From positions 1-32,751 of IMG/VR virus record IMGVR_UViG_3300046499_000366: 32,751 bases of DNA; one strand, given 5' to 3'. The stretch comes from a virus. Position 1 is the stretch's first letter, and every line of letters begins with the position of its first letter. Below, piece after piece: positions 1 through 9,714 of this stretch. Both the position numbers and the translations under genes were made by a program. The notes beneath the pieces were generated by a model that did not search any database, was not told the origin of the DNA, and was given only the letters and a program-made list of their open reading frames with translations.

Positions 1-2
1 AT

Positions 3-197
3 TTCTTTATATTCCCTAAAGAAAATACTTCTATGGATGAAGAATCCATTATTATACGTCAAATAAGAAAAGAAAATCAGGAAAGAGCTAATTTTTTAAA
101 TAAAAGAGCAAAAGAAAAGTTTGAAAAAGAAAGATATGAACATCATAAAAAAACTATTGAAGAATTTGAGAAAAAAGCCATTACAAGTAAATTATAA
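3..197 (+). CDS. 3' end of a charged, coiled-coil-like protein (partial)
   Basis: The frame is open from the first bases of the window to a TAA at 195-197, so the gene starts outside the window, or at the ATG at 33 (54 aa). The visible protein is almost entirely Lys, Glu, Arg and Asn (for example KRAKEKFEKERYEHHKK) with heptad-like spacing, so a helical coiled coil is likely. Its last six bases overlap the end of the convergent minus-strand gene that ends at 192. No family is recognised. It is the only plus-strand gene at the left edge and may belong with the plus-strand early genes if the genome is circular; that is inference. Confidence 0.55.
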   Translation, partial: FFIFPKENTSMDEESIIIRQIRKENQERANFLNKRAKEKFEKERYEHHKKTIEEFEKKAITSKL

Positions 198-2267
198 TTG
201 ACCTTCATTCATTCCCATTGCTTGGGTAATATAAGGTCTTAACATTTCTACCGCATTGATAAGTTCTTGTTTAGATTCTTTGCTAGCAGCCAATATAACA
301 TTTTCGGTTAACCTAAGAAATTCTGGATCTGCTAATAATTTACTCAAACTTTTTGCTCCAAATATCCCTGCGCTTGTCTTTAATAATGGCCAGGGATTAC
401 CCACTAGCAAGTTTGCTATTCCGTTAAGAGCTTGCACCATAATTGTTGCATCAATAGCAGCAACACCCGATTGTGAAGCATTATAAAATTTTTGTGCTGC
501 TTCTGCTAATTTTCCTGCATTTTTTTGCAATCTTTCAAGTCTTTTAAATGCTTGAGGAGCTAATATTTCTTTTGCTATATCCTTATTGTTACCTTTTTCC
601 AATAATTTTGAAAACGTACCTAATTTTGCTTGTTGAGATGTGCTGTCAATTAAATTATCTCCAATCATTTTATCTAATTTAAAACGGCGTAAATCATCAA
701 ATATTTTTTTACCTTCAGGGGTTTTAGATAAAATATTTTCCATATTTCTTATCCCTTGAACGCTGTTCATTCTATTCATTAATTGCACAGGATCTTCAGC
801 ATTAAGCATTTGACTGGTTATTTTATTCCTAAATGTCTTTGCGTGCTTAGAAAATCTTTTATTAGCGTTTACATAGTTTTTAACAAAAGGGATATTATCT
901 TTTCCGTGAGAAATTATCGCTCTATCCAATTCCCCCACAATTCCTTTCAGAAGTTGCTTAGCACCACCTTGAACCTCATAATTAATGATGTCATTCAAAG
1001 CTATCTTATTGTTCATTAAATCTTTAACACTAGCTAGTTTTAGATTACCATCTGGAGTGTACAAGTCCTTTTTAACTTTGTCTAAAGTGTTTATGACTGC
1101 TTGTTGTTCAGCTGATTTTATAGATCCAGGCTTTAACTCTTGTTCTATATGTTGAATGGCATTTGCTAATTTCCTTGAGTCAACAAATGAATTTTCTTTT
1201 AAAGCCTTGTTAGCATTCGCATAAAGTTCTCTTGTTGCTGCAAGATCTGCTTCTCGAATAGACTTCATACCCTCTCTAGCTATCTCACCCGCTTCATGCA
1301 TGCTAGCTATGCGAGATTCTCCTAGCGAATCAGCTAAAGCTTTATATTCTTCTTTTATCTGAGTTGTTATACTTTTTCTAAGTTCATCTAATGGTTTACC
1401 AGTTAATCCAGACTGTGCCAACCTAGATTGTAATGTTTTTATCAAATTGCTATCGGTAATAGTTCCAATATCTGCTTGTATTCCAGAATTTCTAAAATCT
1501 CTAATAAGATCTTTTTGTAAGTCTATCTTTTCTTTTTTTGGTAATATTGTTTCACTTTGTTGTTTTATTTTTTCCTTTGGCACAAATTTAGCTGCTGTTT
1601 CTGCTAAAAATTGCTTAGGCTCAGTAATTAATCGTTTTGCACCTTTTGCAACTCCTGCTACTCCACCACCTGCCACATCTCCAATAATAGCCGATGCCAT
1701 TGTGCCAATAGGGCCATAATTACCCTCTTCCGCATTCTGGAGCGCACCTCCTGCACCTATTCCTCTCAAGACTTCCGTTCCTGTTGGTGCTATAGCTTTA
1801 GCTACGTCTTTAGCTGTTGTCCCAGACTTGGCCAAATTAAATAATTTTGCAGGGTTCTTTAGAAAACCAGCCCAAGTCGCCGCTTTTTCAAGCATCCCTT
1901 CAGGGTGTAAATCAGCCCCTGTAGCTTTTTCTACTAGAGATCTCACGCCTAAATTGAGAGGTTCTTTTAGATCTTTTTTATCAGTAAATAGATTTTTTGC
2001 TCTTTCCGGATAAACATCATTTAAAAGTTCGCTAGTAAATAGTTCTCCTGCTGCTTCTTGACCTCCAGGAATCGATAGTGGTGCTACTGCCACCTCATAT
2101 GGTAACGCTGCCGATTCTGCTGCACCCAAGGCAAATTGAGTAGCGCCTCTAGCCAATCTCTCCATGAAAGATTTTTTAGGCTTATTCTGTTTAAGGAAGG
2201 AAGTTATTTCCTCATCTGAATAACCTGCATTTTTAGCTCCTTCATAATCAAAATTTGGTGAGCTCAT
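192..2267 (-). CDS. Large ejection / DNA-transfer-type virion protein
   Basis: This 691 aa protein is the last gene of the leftward virion operon. It opens with a short motif (YEGAKNAGYSDEEITSFL, about residues 8-25) often seen at the N-terminus of podovirus internal proteins. A Gly/Ala-rich, partly hydrophobic stretch follows at about 165-210, then a long Lys/Glu-rich helical region from about 230 to 600 and an amphipathic C-terminus. This layout, and the position at the end of a P22-like head/tail block, fit an injected protein such as P22 gp16 or gp20, which passes through the tail and helps DNA cross the envelope. I see no lysozyme motif. The family role is inferred from architecture and context, not from a diagnostic motif. 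Confidence 0.55.
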   Translation of the reverse strand: MSSPNFDYEGAKNAGYSDEEITSFLKQNKPKKSFMERLARGATQFALGAAESAALPYEVAVAPLSIPGGQEAAGELFTSELLNDVYPERAKNLFTDKKDLKEPLNLGVRSLVEKATGADLHPEGMLEKAATWAGFLKNPAKLFNLAKSGTTAKDVAKAIAPTGTEVLRGIGAGGALQNAEEGNYGPIGTMASAIIGDVAGGGVAGVAKGAKRLITEPKQFLAETAAKFVPKEKIKQQSETILPKKEKIDLQKDLIRDFRNSGIQADIGTITDSNLIKTLQSRLAQSGLTGKPLDELRKSITTQIKEEYKALADSLGESRIASMHEAGEIAREGMKSIREADLAATRELYANANKALKENSFVDSRKLANAIQHIEQELKPGSIKSAEQQAVINTLDKVKKDLYTPDGNLKLASVKDLMNNKIALNDIINYEVQGGAKQLLKGIVGELDRAIISHGKDNIPFVKNYVNANKRFSKHAKTFRNKITSQMLNAEDPVQLMNRMNSVQGIRNMENILSKTPEGKKIFDDLRRFKLDKMIGDNLIDSTSQQAKLGTFSKLLEKGNNKDIAKEILAPQAFKRLERLQKNAGKLAEAAQKFYNASQSGVAAIDATIMVQALNGIANLLVGNPWPLLKTSAGIFGAKSLSKLLADPEFLRLTENVILAASKESKQELINAVEMLRPYITQAMGMNEGQL

Positions 2268-2271
2268 AAAT

Positions 2272-2889
2272 TCATCTCATGAATGTGGTTAATGAAGGCC
2301 TTTCATTTTTACTGGATTTACTACCTTTCGGTTGATCCGAAACAACATTTTGAGAATTTTGAATAATTCTTTCCATTGCAGATAGAATGCCCTCAGCTTC
2401 ATCATCACTAATAGCTGGATCGTAAAGTCTTTCAGCTAATGTTTCAAATTCTTGTTTATTCCTAATAGGTATGTTGGAAGCTAAACTAATTAATGATTTT
2501 CCCAGTTGTTCATATTCTCCAGCATCTTTCCTTGCTTTAGGTGAAAATAGTCTGGTAATTTGACTTCCCCAACCCAAATTATCCTGTTTTCTTAAATCTC
2601 TCATACGCTGAATGGTTTCTAAAGCCCCCTCAAGTTCTTTTCCTTTTTGCATGGACTTAGTATCAACTTTTTCACCTTTTAATGCGGATGCGGACATTAA
2701 TTCCCGTATTTTAGGGTTTTGTATGCCTGTAACATGGACACCCTGACTTTCTAAAGCTTCATTCTCACCTTTCAATGCTTCCGCTGCTGCTTGTTTTTCG
2801 AAATAATTTCTGATTCCTTCGGCAAGTTGATCTCCGATCAACTTAGCATGATTTTGTCTAGGCTGATGAGCCTGTATGATTTGAACCAT
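2272..2889 (-). CDS. Small helical virion-associated protein, possibly ejection
   Basis: The gene encodes 205 aa, mostly helical and charged, with no signal peptide or membrane segment. It begins MVQIIQAHQPRQNHAKLIGD and has a Ser-rich tail. It lies 4 bp upstream of the large ejection-type gene and 10 bp downstream of the Gln-rich 204 aa gene, so the three are probably co-translated. P22-like phages make three ejected proteins of different sizes from adjacent genes, and this could be one of them. I do not recognise a named family. Confidence 0.5.
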   Translation of the reverse strand: MVQIIQAHQPRQNHAKLIGDQLAEGIRNYFEKQAAAEALKGENEALESQGVHVTGIQNPKIRELMSASALKGEKVDTKSMQKGKELEGALETIQRMRDLRKQDNLGWGSQITRLFSPKARKDAGEYEQLGKSLISLASNIPIRNKQEFETLAERLYDPAISDDEAEGILSAMERIIQNSQNVVSDQPKGSKSSKNERPSLTTFMR

Positions 2890-2899
2890 CTCTTCCCCC

Positions 2900-3514
2900 T
2901 TAAAATCCGCCTAATGCATTCATAGTCATATTTGCTCCTTGAGCAGCTCCCTGACCTCCACCTGTGAGAAATCCTGGGATCATTCCACCAAAAGAGCCTA
3001 ATGATTCTAGAAAGCTGTTCTGTTTAGGTCTTTTTTCTGCCAATCCGCTTTCAAATGGTCTCTGTTGCATTAAAGCTTGGCTATACGACATTAAATCTTG
3101 TAGAGCTTGCCTTGTTAATCCTTGTCTTTGGGATTGCAATTGACTTGCAAAGTCCTGTGCTGCTGAAGTAGCTGCATGTTGAAATCCACTTCCCTTTCTT
3201 CCACCTAATCCCATCCCACTAAATTTTGAAGATATACCGCCCATTAATTCATTAAATTGACGTAAGGCAGGCGCTTCTATTTCACCAAATTGTGACTGAT
3301 CACCCATTGCCAACTTTGATAAATAACTATTTGGATCTAGATGTGAAAACATCTGCGAATACAAATCCATTTGCTCAGGTGTGAATTGCTGTACATTGAA
3401 TTTTCTATATCCAGAAGGTATTTTTTCTTGCATTCCTTGCACTCCAGATGGGTTTCCTGATGATGAAAATGCACCTTGTGGAAGTCCTTGCATTAGTTGT
3501 GACATAAAGCTCAT
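2900..3514 (-). CDS. Gln/Gly/Ser-rich small structural or ejection protein
   Basis: The 204 aa product is rich in Gln, Gly, Ser and Met. It starts MSFMSQLMQGLPQGAF and ends with a Gly/Ala-rich segment (GMIPGFLTGGGQGAAQGANM) that resembles the flexible hydrophobic tails of injected podovirus proteins. The middle (about 70-150) has helical Gln-rich repeats such as SQLQSQRQGLTRQALQDL. It is the first of three adjacent genes placed between the tail hub region and the operon end. P22 gp7-like proteins are of comparable size, but no motif proves the link. Confidence 0.5.
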   Translation of the reverse strand: MSFMSQLMQGLPQGAFSSSGNPSGVQGMQEKIPSGYRKFNVQQFTPEQMDLYSQMFSHLDPNSYLSKLAMGDQSQFGEIEAPALRQFNELMGGISSKFSGMGLGGRKGSGFQHAATSAAQDFASQLQSQRQGLTRQALQDLMSYSQALMQQRPFESGLAEKRPKQNSFLESLGSFGGMIPGFLTGGGQGAAQGANMTMNALGGF

Positions 3515-3533
3515 ATATACCTCTTTTTTTTAT

Positions 3534-3992
3534 TTATACATCAGATAACCATTCTAAAACAAGAATACCATTTTGGACCATTGGGGGTGCACCTGATTGT
3601 ATAATAACAATATTTAATGGATCTAAATAGAACGAAACTTGATTCACAATAGGTAAATTTGATCCCGGTATTAAACCATACCAATTAATTCCATCTGTAT
3701 ACATGCCATACATCCGAGTAAAAGTAGGCATAAGATCAAAATTAATCCCATGCAGAATAGTAGTAGGTGATGTAGTAAATGTGTATACCTGTCTTGATCC
3801 TTGCTGTTTTCTATTCCTATCAAAATACCATGCTTCACCCGTAACAATTGGTTTATTTGTAGGGAATAAGCCTGAAACCCTTGAATTTACTGCATTTGCT
3901 ATGTCTATATAAGCTTTATTAATCTCGACAGACATCTTGGTTAAATCAGGAGGAAAGCTTCTTGATGTGCGTAAAAATGGCGATTGAAGCAT
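3534..3992 (-). CDS. Small conserved tail-region protein of unknown function
   Basis: This 152 aa protein begins MLQSPFLRTSRSFPPDLTKM. Its N-terminal half contains INKAYIDIANAVNSRVSG, followed by a beta-rich C-terminal half with many aromatics (WYFDRNRKQQ, YGMYTDGINWYGL). It sits 7 bp downstream of the tail hub gene. Its beta-rich C-terminus and position suggest a tail-associated or fibre-adaptor role. It has no signal peptide or membrane segment. The product is not recognised by name and the assignment is contextual. Confidence 0.5.
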   Translation of the reverse strand: MLQSPFLRTSRSFPPDLTKMSVEINKAYIDIANAVNSRVSGLFPTNKPIVTGEAWYFDRNRKQQGSRQVYTFTTSPTTILHGINFDLMPTFTRMYGMYTDGINWYGLIPGSNLPIVNQVSFYLDPLNIVIIQSGAPPMVQNGILVLEWLSDV

Positions 3993-3999
3993 AAATACC

Positions 4000-6771
4000 T
4001 TAGCAAAGTAGTTCTGACGGATAAACTTCTAAGATAAAACTATGAAGTTCTATCTCAGCAAACTGATTAGAAAAAGTCACATCTCTCATTTGCGCATCAC
4101 TTAAAGTTATCCCTATTTGAACAGTGTCTCCTTTAAGGGATGTATTCATTCTATGCCACATTTGAGCTTGTGTACTCTGATTATTACCTGAATTTATAGA
4201 CATCAAGGTGTTATTAAATAAACTAGAACCACTTTCATAACAAGTTTGTAAAGTTGTAGTATAAACTAATGGTGTGTTGTTTCCGAACTTTTCAGGTGGT
4301 ATATTAAAAGGATTGCTATTCACTTGGCTTAGGAATATTAATATCTGAACTTGACCTCTTGCTGTTTTTGAAAAAAGATATCTTTGCACTCCTAGCCTTG
4401 TCTTTCTTCCAATGGCCCATGCTGTAGGAAATTGCCTTGTCTTGATCATTGGGACATACATTCTTTTGATCAACCCACTTCCAATATAAGTTCCTGTTGT
4501 CGTAGGTATAGGGTTCAAAGTTATTGTGTTTTGTGTAGGATTGGCAACAGAAAATATATTTCCATTCAATCCCGTAATTCCGAAAGTGCCTTCAATTACA
4601 ATATAATCATTTTCATTTAAACAATGATCTGGACATGTTACTACTCCACCACCGGCTATACTCTGAATATATAAAGATGGTGATTCGTCCGTTCCATCAT
4701 CTCTAAAGAAAACAAACCCTTGTTGGTTTCCTGCTATAACTTCAGGCGCTAATAGGGTTGACGCTCCGGCATTCCAAGGGTTATCCCACTCTCCCCATGT
4801 TGGGTATACTGTGCCTACCGTAGCCCATGTGAAGCCTGTCTGTCTTCTAAATTGTCCATATGTCGTATACGACTCATTAAAAATTCCCCATGTATTATCT
4901 CTATAATTATATTGTAAAGTTTGTGTAGGATATACCCACCTATTTTGATTTGATTTATATGTTAAATAAATCCATTCATTAATAAAATCCCTTTCCGCAG
5001 TTATCCTTTCCGCCCCTCTATCAAGTAAATTTATTTCCATGTTTTGGTCTAATATAGGTGTGTCTATACGGTCAGAAACTCTTTGAGTGGTTAAAGTAAT
5101 CCCTCTATCTCCTCTTTCAAATACTCCTATCCCTAAATTAACTGCTGAAAAAGTACTAGATGTATTTAATTCTGTACTTATGAAATAAAACTCAAATGCG
5201 TTCAAGTCATTTCCTGTATATATACATCTAACTTTACCTGCTGGAGATCCTAAAATTAGTACATCATCATTATTAGTACATGTTAATAACGGCTTATCTA
5301 ATCCCAGTTGCTTCCATCCTCCAAAACCTGTTTGATCTAACCACCAAGCAGTAGGTGTAGCGGTTTGATTTAGAGGAACTAATAACTCATTAAAATCTGT
5401 ATTGGCAAGAGATGGATCACCTGTAAACGAAGCTGTATAAAAAGGAGTGCCATTTTGCGACCATATTACTGTATCTTGCAAATAAACAGGCGCTAAGGAT
5501 GATGATTGAACTACCGGTCCGAAAAATAATAATCTGTCTTTAAATGGGAAAATTAATCTAGCCCCGGCTAAGTAATATTGTGCAGGCGGTAAATCTGCAA
5601 TGCTATAAATATTTTTAGAAAGAGGTGGACAGAAATTTACCCATCCTTTTCCAGGAGGAAATGTTGGATTTATTAATGTGCCATCTGTTGGATCTCCATC
5701 ATACCATTTAATGCAATCTGTGGTTGGATCTGATATGTTGGTTAAATATTGAACCATTCCACTTGTATAAGTTCCCGCTGTAATATTTGCATTTGGAAAA
5801 GTAACAGTAAAAGTATCACCTGCCGTGGTCACATATCCCGTTTGAAAATTTAATGTGTCCTCATCTCCTCCGGCAGATCCAATAAATTCATTTACAAAAA
5901 CAAAATCACCTACTACAAGCGGATTGACGACAATTGTAAAATCCATTGTTGTTGAGGATGTCCTTGTAGATAATGAGGGTAAGTCAAATTGCATGCTTAT
6001 GCTTGAAGCTACAAAAGGAACCTGAACTCCATTTGTTGCCCAAAATGCATTCTGATAATTTACAGTCCAGAACTGCTGATAATTTTGACCATTCCAACTA
6101 AAAGGCGTGGGCGCTATATCCGGCGACATCTTTTGAACGTAAGTTCCAGAAGATGGAGGATTTTTATAGTAGGTAACATTGTAATTGTTATAAGGAAAAG
6201 TCCTTAAAATATTATAAGATTTTCTAGTGTCAAAACCTATTGTTCCTTCTGTTTGTGTAGGTGCAAGGAATAATTCCTCTAATCCCATTACCGGAAGTTG
6301 CGGATAATAAAGAAAAGATGCTTGAGAATCGTCATTATTCCATGATCCGGACATGGTTACTTGTCCGGTTGCATAGTTTACCGTTCCGCTTCCGCTACCT
6401 TGTATATTTACTAGGATTCCGTTTGCATTTGTATCTTGAACTATAAAATTAGGAGCGTGGTCTATATTTGTTAAAGTTACAGACCCCGGAACTATCGAAT
6501 ATCCGGAAGATAACCCAAAATCAGTAAATAAATTAATAGTAAATGGATTTCCACCATTTGCAGTTACTATACTTCCATATATAGGATTTGCACTATCAAA
6601 GAATAAATTCAACCGAGTCAAAAGAGAAGTACCCCTCTTCCTTTTAACTTTAGCCCTATGTTGATAGGCATTAATCAGAACAGGGAAAGAATCATTATCA
6701 ACGTTAAAAGGCAGAACATTTGTTTGCAAAGTTCCATCTATAGGGCCAACAATTATTCTTTGTGGTTGCAT
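4000..6771 (-). CDS. P22 gp10-like tail hub / stabilisation protein
   Basis: At 923 aa this is the largest protein in the window. The N-terminus (GTLQTNVLPFNVDNDSFPVL, then KRKRGTSLLTRL at about 40-55) matches the pattern of phage tail hub proteins, in which a short 'polar residue, N, LPF' segment precedes a basic R-x-G-x-x motif. The middle is almost wholly beta-strand with repeated Trp/Tyr/Gly turns (GIFNESYTTYGQF, WGEWDNPWN), as expected for a propeller or barrel. The gene overlaps the fibre-like gene by one base and lies just after the adaptor gene. In P22 the corresponding protein closes the portal channel and carries receptor-binding proteins. Length and order fit; atomic homology was not tested. 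Confidence 0.6.
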   Translation of the reverse strand: MQPQRIIVGPIDGTLQTNVLPFNVDNDSFPVLINAYQHRAKVKRKRGTSLLTRLNLFFDSANPIYGSIVTANGGNPFTINLFTDFGLSSGYSIVPGSVTLTNIDHAPNFIVQDTNANGILVNIQGSGSGTVNYATGQVTMSGSWNNDDSQASFLYYPQLPVMGLEELFLAPTQTEGTIGFDTRKSYNILRTFPYNNYNVTYYKNPPSSGTYVQKMSPDIAPTPFSWNGQNYQQFWTVNYQNAFWATNGVQVPFVASSISMQFDLPSLSTRTSSTTMDFTIVVNPLVVGDFVFVNEFIGSAGGDEDTLNFQTGYVTTAGDTFTVTFPNANITAGTYTSGMVQYLTNISDPTTDCIKWYDGDPTDGTLINPTFPPGKGWVNFCPPLSKNIYSIADLPPAQYYLAGARLIFPFKDRLLFFGPVVQSSSLAPVYLQDTVIWSQNGTPFYTASFTGDPSLANTDFNELLVPLNQTATPTAWWLDQTGFGGWKQLGLDKPLLTCTNNDDVLILGSPAGKVRCIYTGNDLNAFEFYFISTELNTSSTFSAVNLGIGVFERGDRGITLTTQRVSDRIDTPILDQNMEINLLDRGAERITAERDFINEWIYLTYKSNQNRWVYPTQTLQYNYRDNTWGIFNESYTTYGQFRRQTGFTWATVGTVYPTWGEWDNPWNAGASTLLAPEVIAGNQQGFVFFRDDGTDESPSLYIQSIAGGGVVTCPDHCLNENDYIVIEGTFGITGLNGNIFSVANPTQNTITLNPIPTTTGTYIGSGLIKRMYVPMIKTRQFPTAWAIGRKTRLGVQRYLFSKTARGQVQILIFLSQVNSNPFNIPPEKFGNNTPLVYTTTLQTCYESGSSLFNNTLMSINSGNNQSTQAQMWHRMNTSLKGDTVQIGITLSDAQMRDVTFSNQFAEIELHSFILEVYPSELLC

Positions 6772-7403
6772 CAGTCACCTATCGCTATCCAATTAAATCC
6801 TGTGTAACTCCCACTGGAAGAAGTTTTACCCCAAGTAAATTGAGTATTTGATTTTACACGGATATATATTGTGTTATCTGTTGTCGTGGTCCCATCAATA
6901 AGCGTACACACTACGGTAAAACAGGAGTTTGGAAAATTTATGCAATTAGCTCTGGCAGAAAAAGTAATAGCTGCTGGAGTAGTATAAGCTAACCCTGTAA
7001 CAGTCCCCCACTGTACAAGTATTCCTGAAACCCAGAAGTACCCTTCAGTTGTTGCAAAATTACCTGTTAATTGAGATAAACCATTATTACCAGTTAAAGA
7101 GAACAACTGCGTATCTGTTCCAGATGGTGTTGTAACTAGAGCTGCAAATATTTGATTTATTCCTGCAATTGCAGCAGGGAATCCTATAGGAGCAGCTCCA
7201 GTAGTTCTATTAATCGTTCTAGCTAAAGGAGTAGTTGTATCTTGATGTATTATGGAATGATATCCACCTATAGTATCACCAAATCCATGATGGTCAATTT
7301 GAACCCATGCGTTAATAGAATCGGTGTTAGTCTGCATATTAGGTTGATCAACACTTGGATCATTATTCGTTGCCGGTATGCCCGTAGTATATGTTAAATT
7401 CAC
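6771..7403 (-). CDS. Tail fibre-like protein with gp53-like C-terminal fold
   Basis: The product is 210 aa. An N-terminal part (VDQPNMQTNTDSINAWVQIDHH, in two pieces at about 18-40) mentions the attachment region seen in short fibre proteins, followed by a beta-rich C-terminal domain. The last 60 residues, with ITFSARANCINFPNSCF and a terminal FNWIAIGD, match the C-terminal receptor-tip fold found in many phage tail fibres (gp53-like). It overlaps the adaptor gene by 4 bp (ATGA) and the tail hub gene by one base, so translation is coupled. It probably contacts the host surface. At 210 aa it is short for a full fibre, so it may be a tip mounted on the hub. Confidence 0.6.
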   Translation of the reverse strand: MNLTYTTGIPATNNDPSVDQPNMQTNTDSINAWVQIDHHGFGDTIGGYHSIIHQDTTTPLARTINRTTGAAPIGFPAAIAGINQIFAALVTTPSGTDTQLFSLTGNNGLSQLTGNFATTEGYFWVSGILVQWGTVTGLAYTTPAAITFSARANCINFPNSCFTVVCTLIDGTTTTDNTIYIRVKSNTQFTWGKTSSSGSYTGFNWIAIGD

Positions 7404-8614
7404 ACTCCTCCCCCAATATTTGAATTATTACCTTGAAAGCCATTATTCATACCCATACTATATAATGTATGCGTCCTTGTTGCCGTCCATTGCCTTTGAC
7501 TTCTTTTCCAAACGAGAGTTTCTTGCTCTTTGAATAAAGGTTCATAAAAGTTAAACTGTTCTTCATCTCCTGTATCAGCTAGTAATTTCCTAGCTGCTCC
7601 TCTAGCTATATATTCGCACATGTAACCAAAAGCAAAAGCACTAGATGTATTTAAAAAGGCTGCTGGTGTTAAATATCCGGTTAATTCAACCAAATATTGC
7701 ATAGCAGGAACATTTCTTAATGTAATTACATTATTATAGAAAAGAATCGCCCTTGGAAGTCCTGTTTGAAAAAAATAGCATTGCACATTTATATTATTGC
7801 CAGACGGTACATTTTGAGGAAAAGTTACATTTATAGTCCCTGTTTGATAGTTTATTGTATTTTTTGTAGTTGAATATCCTCCCACAAGTGCAGAATTTCC
7901 AAAAGGTGCAGATCCTGGAGCCATCAATAAACCATAATTTGTATTACCATCTAAAAATTGACCTGAATCTGTAACCAATATGTTCTGACCGTCAGATGCA
8001 ATTGAGGTAATAAATACCTTTGGATCTACGCTTGTTACGGGAATATTATTAGAAAAAGTAGTAACAATTGGGGGATCTAATGGAACGGCGGCAGTTGTTG
8101 CAGTTGCAAGTGAAACTACCCCATTTAAATCTACATGCCCTCTTAATATAGGGTTAAATGGTGGATTTTGAGGTGCCACAGTAGGTAACAAAGGAATTTG
8201 TAACGTATATGCAGCACCTCCATCACCTACATCAACCACTTGATTATTTTGAATAATATTTGGGAAAGCATTAAAGAAGTGATTTTTTTGTGTGTAGAAT
8301 GATGCATTAATTCCATTGATGTAACATGGTGATTCAAACCCCTGATATACCGGATAATAATTAACCGTTGTTGGTCCGTCATTACTTTCAATGGGATTCT
8401 GTATTGAATACAGAGGCATATTGTATTGGTCTACACCTGGAGATGTCATAAACTGATATGTAGTTTTTAAATCAAATATCTGCATCCTTAGATCAACTTC
8501 ATTGATCCAAAATCTATTTATGTAATCTATAATAAGGGAGGTTGGAATTGTAGATTCATTCGCTTCCTTTATTATTCTTCTTACATATGTTATAATGTCT
8601 GAAAGTAAGTACAT
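7400..8614 (-). CDS. Head-to-tail adaptor (P22 gp4-like)
   Basis: The 404 aa protein starts with a helical domain (IITYVRRIIKEANESTIPTS, then LIIDYINRFWINEVDLRM; residues about 7-45) typical of adaptor or tail-completion proteins that dock below the portal. A large beta-rich insert (about 90-290) separates it from a helical C-terminal part (FGYMCEYIARGAARKLLADT at about 330-350). This N- and C-terminal helix pattern with a beta insert fits gp4-like adaptors, although at 404 aa it is longer than P22 gp4 (166 aa). The gene is directly upstream of the fibre-like gene and downstream of two capsid-proximal genes. The role is inferred from helix pattern and gene order. Confidence 0.5.
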   Translation of the reverse strand: MYLLSDIITYVRRIIKEANESTIPTSLIIDYINRFWINEVDLRMQIFDLKTTYQFMTSPGVDQYNMPLYSIQNPIESNDGPTTVNYYPVYQGFESPCYINGINASFYTQKNHFFNAFPNIIQNNQVVDVGDGGAAYTLQIPLLPTVAPQNPPFNPILRGHVDLNGVVSLATATTAAVPLDPPIVTTFSNNIPVTSVDPKVFITSIASDGQNILVTDSGQFLDGNTNYGLLMAPGSAPFGNSALVGGYSTTKNTINYQTGTINVTFPQNVPSGNNINVQCYFFQTGLPRAILFYNNVITLRNVPAMQYLVELTGYLTPAAFLNTSSAFAFGYMCEYIARGAARKLLADTGDEEQFNFYEPLFKEQETLVWKRSQRQWTATRTHTLYSMGMNNGFQGNNSNIGGGV

Positions 8615-8620
8615 ATCACC

Positions 8621-9202
8621 TTAAAATGTTCTAGATCCCATAAATACAGATCTTCTTGAATTAACAGGCAATGCATCTAACCGTTGTATAGTTGTATCAA
8701 CAACTAAATTTCCATGATATGTCCCCATTCCATCTGCACTTGTCATTGTATTTTGCTGCATTGTAAATCTATGATAATTACATCGTTTGATTTGTTCGGC
8801 AAGATAACGAGGTCCCCAAACAGGCTTATTCACTGGAACTTTCCAGAACTCACATGGTATGCCAGCATATGGTTTAGTCCACATTTCAATAACTTCACCA
8901 ATAATCTCTCTATTCTCTGCTGTAAACTGAACATATTCTTTGTCAAAATCATAATCTTTTCTATAATTTTCATTAAACTTTTCTCTTGATCCAATTGTTC
9001 TAGCAGGTTTTAGGTATATTTCTTTTGATTTATCAATATCTGATTGAGACATCTTAGTTTGAGGCTCTACATCTATCTTCGGTGATAAATTCATCCGATC
9101 TAAAGTCATTTGGTCTAAATTTTCTTTATAATCATCAAATTGCTTTTCAACTTTAACTAATTCTTTTGCTGAATCTGAGTTCATATTTGGTTTATTTGCC
9201 AT
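8621..9202 (-). CDS. Conserved hypothetical virion-operon protein
   Basis: A 193 aa protein with a charged, helical N-terminal half (MANKPNMNSDSAKELVKVEK onward) and a more compact C-terminal half with several aromatic and Cys residues (WTKPYAGIPCEFWKVPVNK, then QIKRCNYHRFTMQQN). It ends in an exposed Arg/Ser-rich tail. The gene is 6 bp upstream of the adaptor and 3 bp downstream of the 144 aa structural gene, so it is part of the late operon. I do not recognise the family. A head-completion or minor capsid role is possible from location only. Confidence 0.5.
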   Translation of the reverse strand: MANKPNMNSDSAKELVKVEKQFDDYKENLDQMTLDRMNLSPKIDVEPQTKMSQSDIDKSKEIYLKPARTIGSREKFNENYRKDYDFDKEYVQFTAENREIIGEVIEMWTKPYAGIPCEFWKVPVNKPVWGPRYLAEQIKRCNYHRFTMQQNTMTSADGMGTYHGNLVVDTTIQRLDALPVNSRRSVFMGSRTF

Positions 9203-9205
9203 TTT

Positions 9206-9640
9206 TTACCTTGGTGAAATGTTTCTAAATGCGCCTGGAATAGTAGTATCGTTATTTACCCTTCCTTCGCTGTTTGTAGCTCCTAAATTAATATCACCTA
9301 TCGCCAATATTTGTGGCAATGTCGTACTACTAGATGTAGTAAAGTTATCTACATCTTGTGATGAATTTATATCTAGAGTGACCGAATTACTTGTTGGCAA
9401 ATCCACCACAAAACCAGTCCTGCCGTTAAGCTGGTAACTACCAAAACTATTAGGCACAAGTAATCTAACTTCTTGACCCACCACATAATCCATATCCGTT
9501 GTTGTTGTTACTGTTGTTAATAATCCTAACACTATATCTTCAATAACAAATCTACGCGGAAGATAGAATTCGGCTTGAATTGGCAAGTTCTGATAGGGTG
9601 GTATTGGGTAGGATATCACGGTACCGCTTGACATAGACAT
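9206..9640 (-). CDS. Structural protein sharing a domain with its neighbour
   Basis: This 144 aa, beta-rich protein resembles the C-terminal third of the 382 aa protein encoded just upstream. Shared pieces are VVGQEV (followed by a hydrophobic/Pro segment), a downstream LNG or ELN turn, PQI(L/V)A(I/V)GD(I/V)N, and a final GAF motif. The two genes therefore probably arose by duplication of one domain. A good ribosome site (AGGAG about 10 bp before the ATG) supports the start. It is probably a capsid decoration or minor structural protein, a guess from position next to the capsid gene. Confidence 0.55.
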   Translation of the reverse strand: MSMSSGTVISYPIPPYQNLPIQAEFYLPRRFVIEDIVLGLLTTVTTTTDMDYVVGQEVRLLVPNSFGSYQLNGRTGFVVDLPTSNSVTLDINSSQDVDNFTTSSSTTLPQILAIGDINLGATNSEGRVNNDTTIPGAFRNISPR

Positions 9641-9714
9641 ACTAATAAGCTCCTATTTGAGAGCAGATTTTAAGCTGCCCCCAAGATGCAATACAAATTT
9701 TTAAATTACAACAG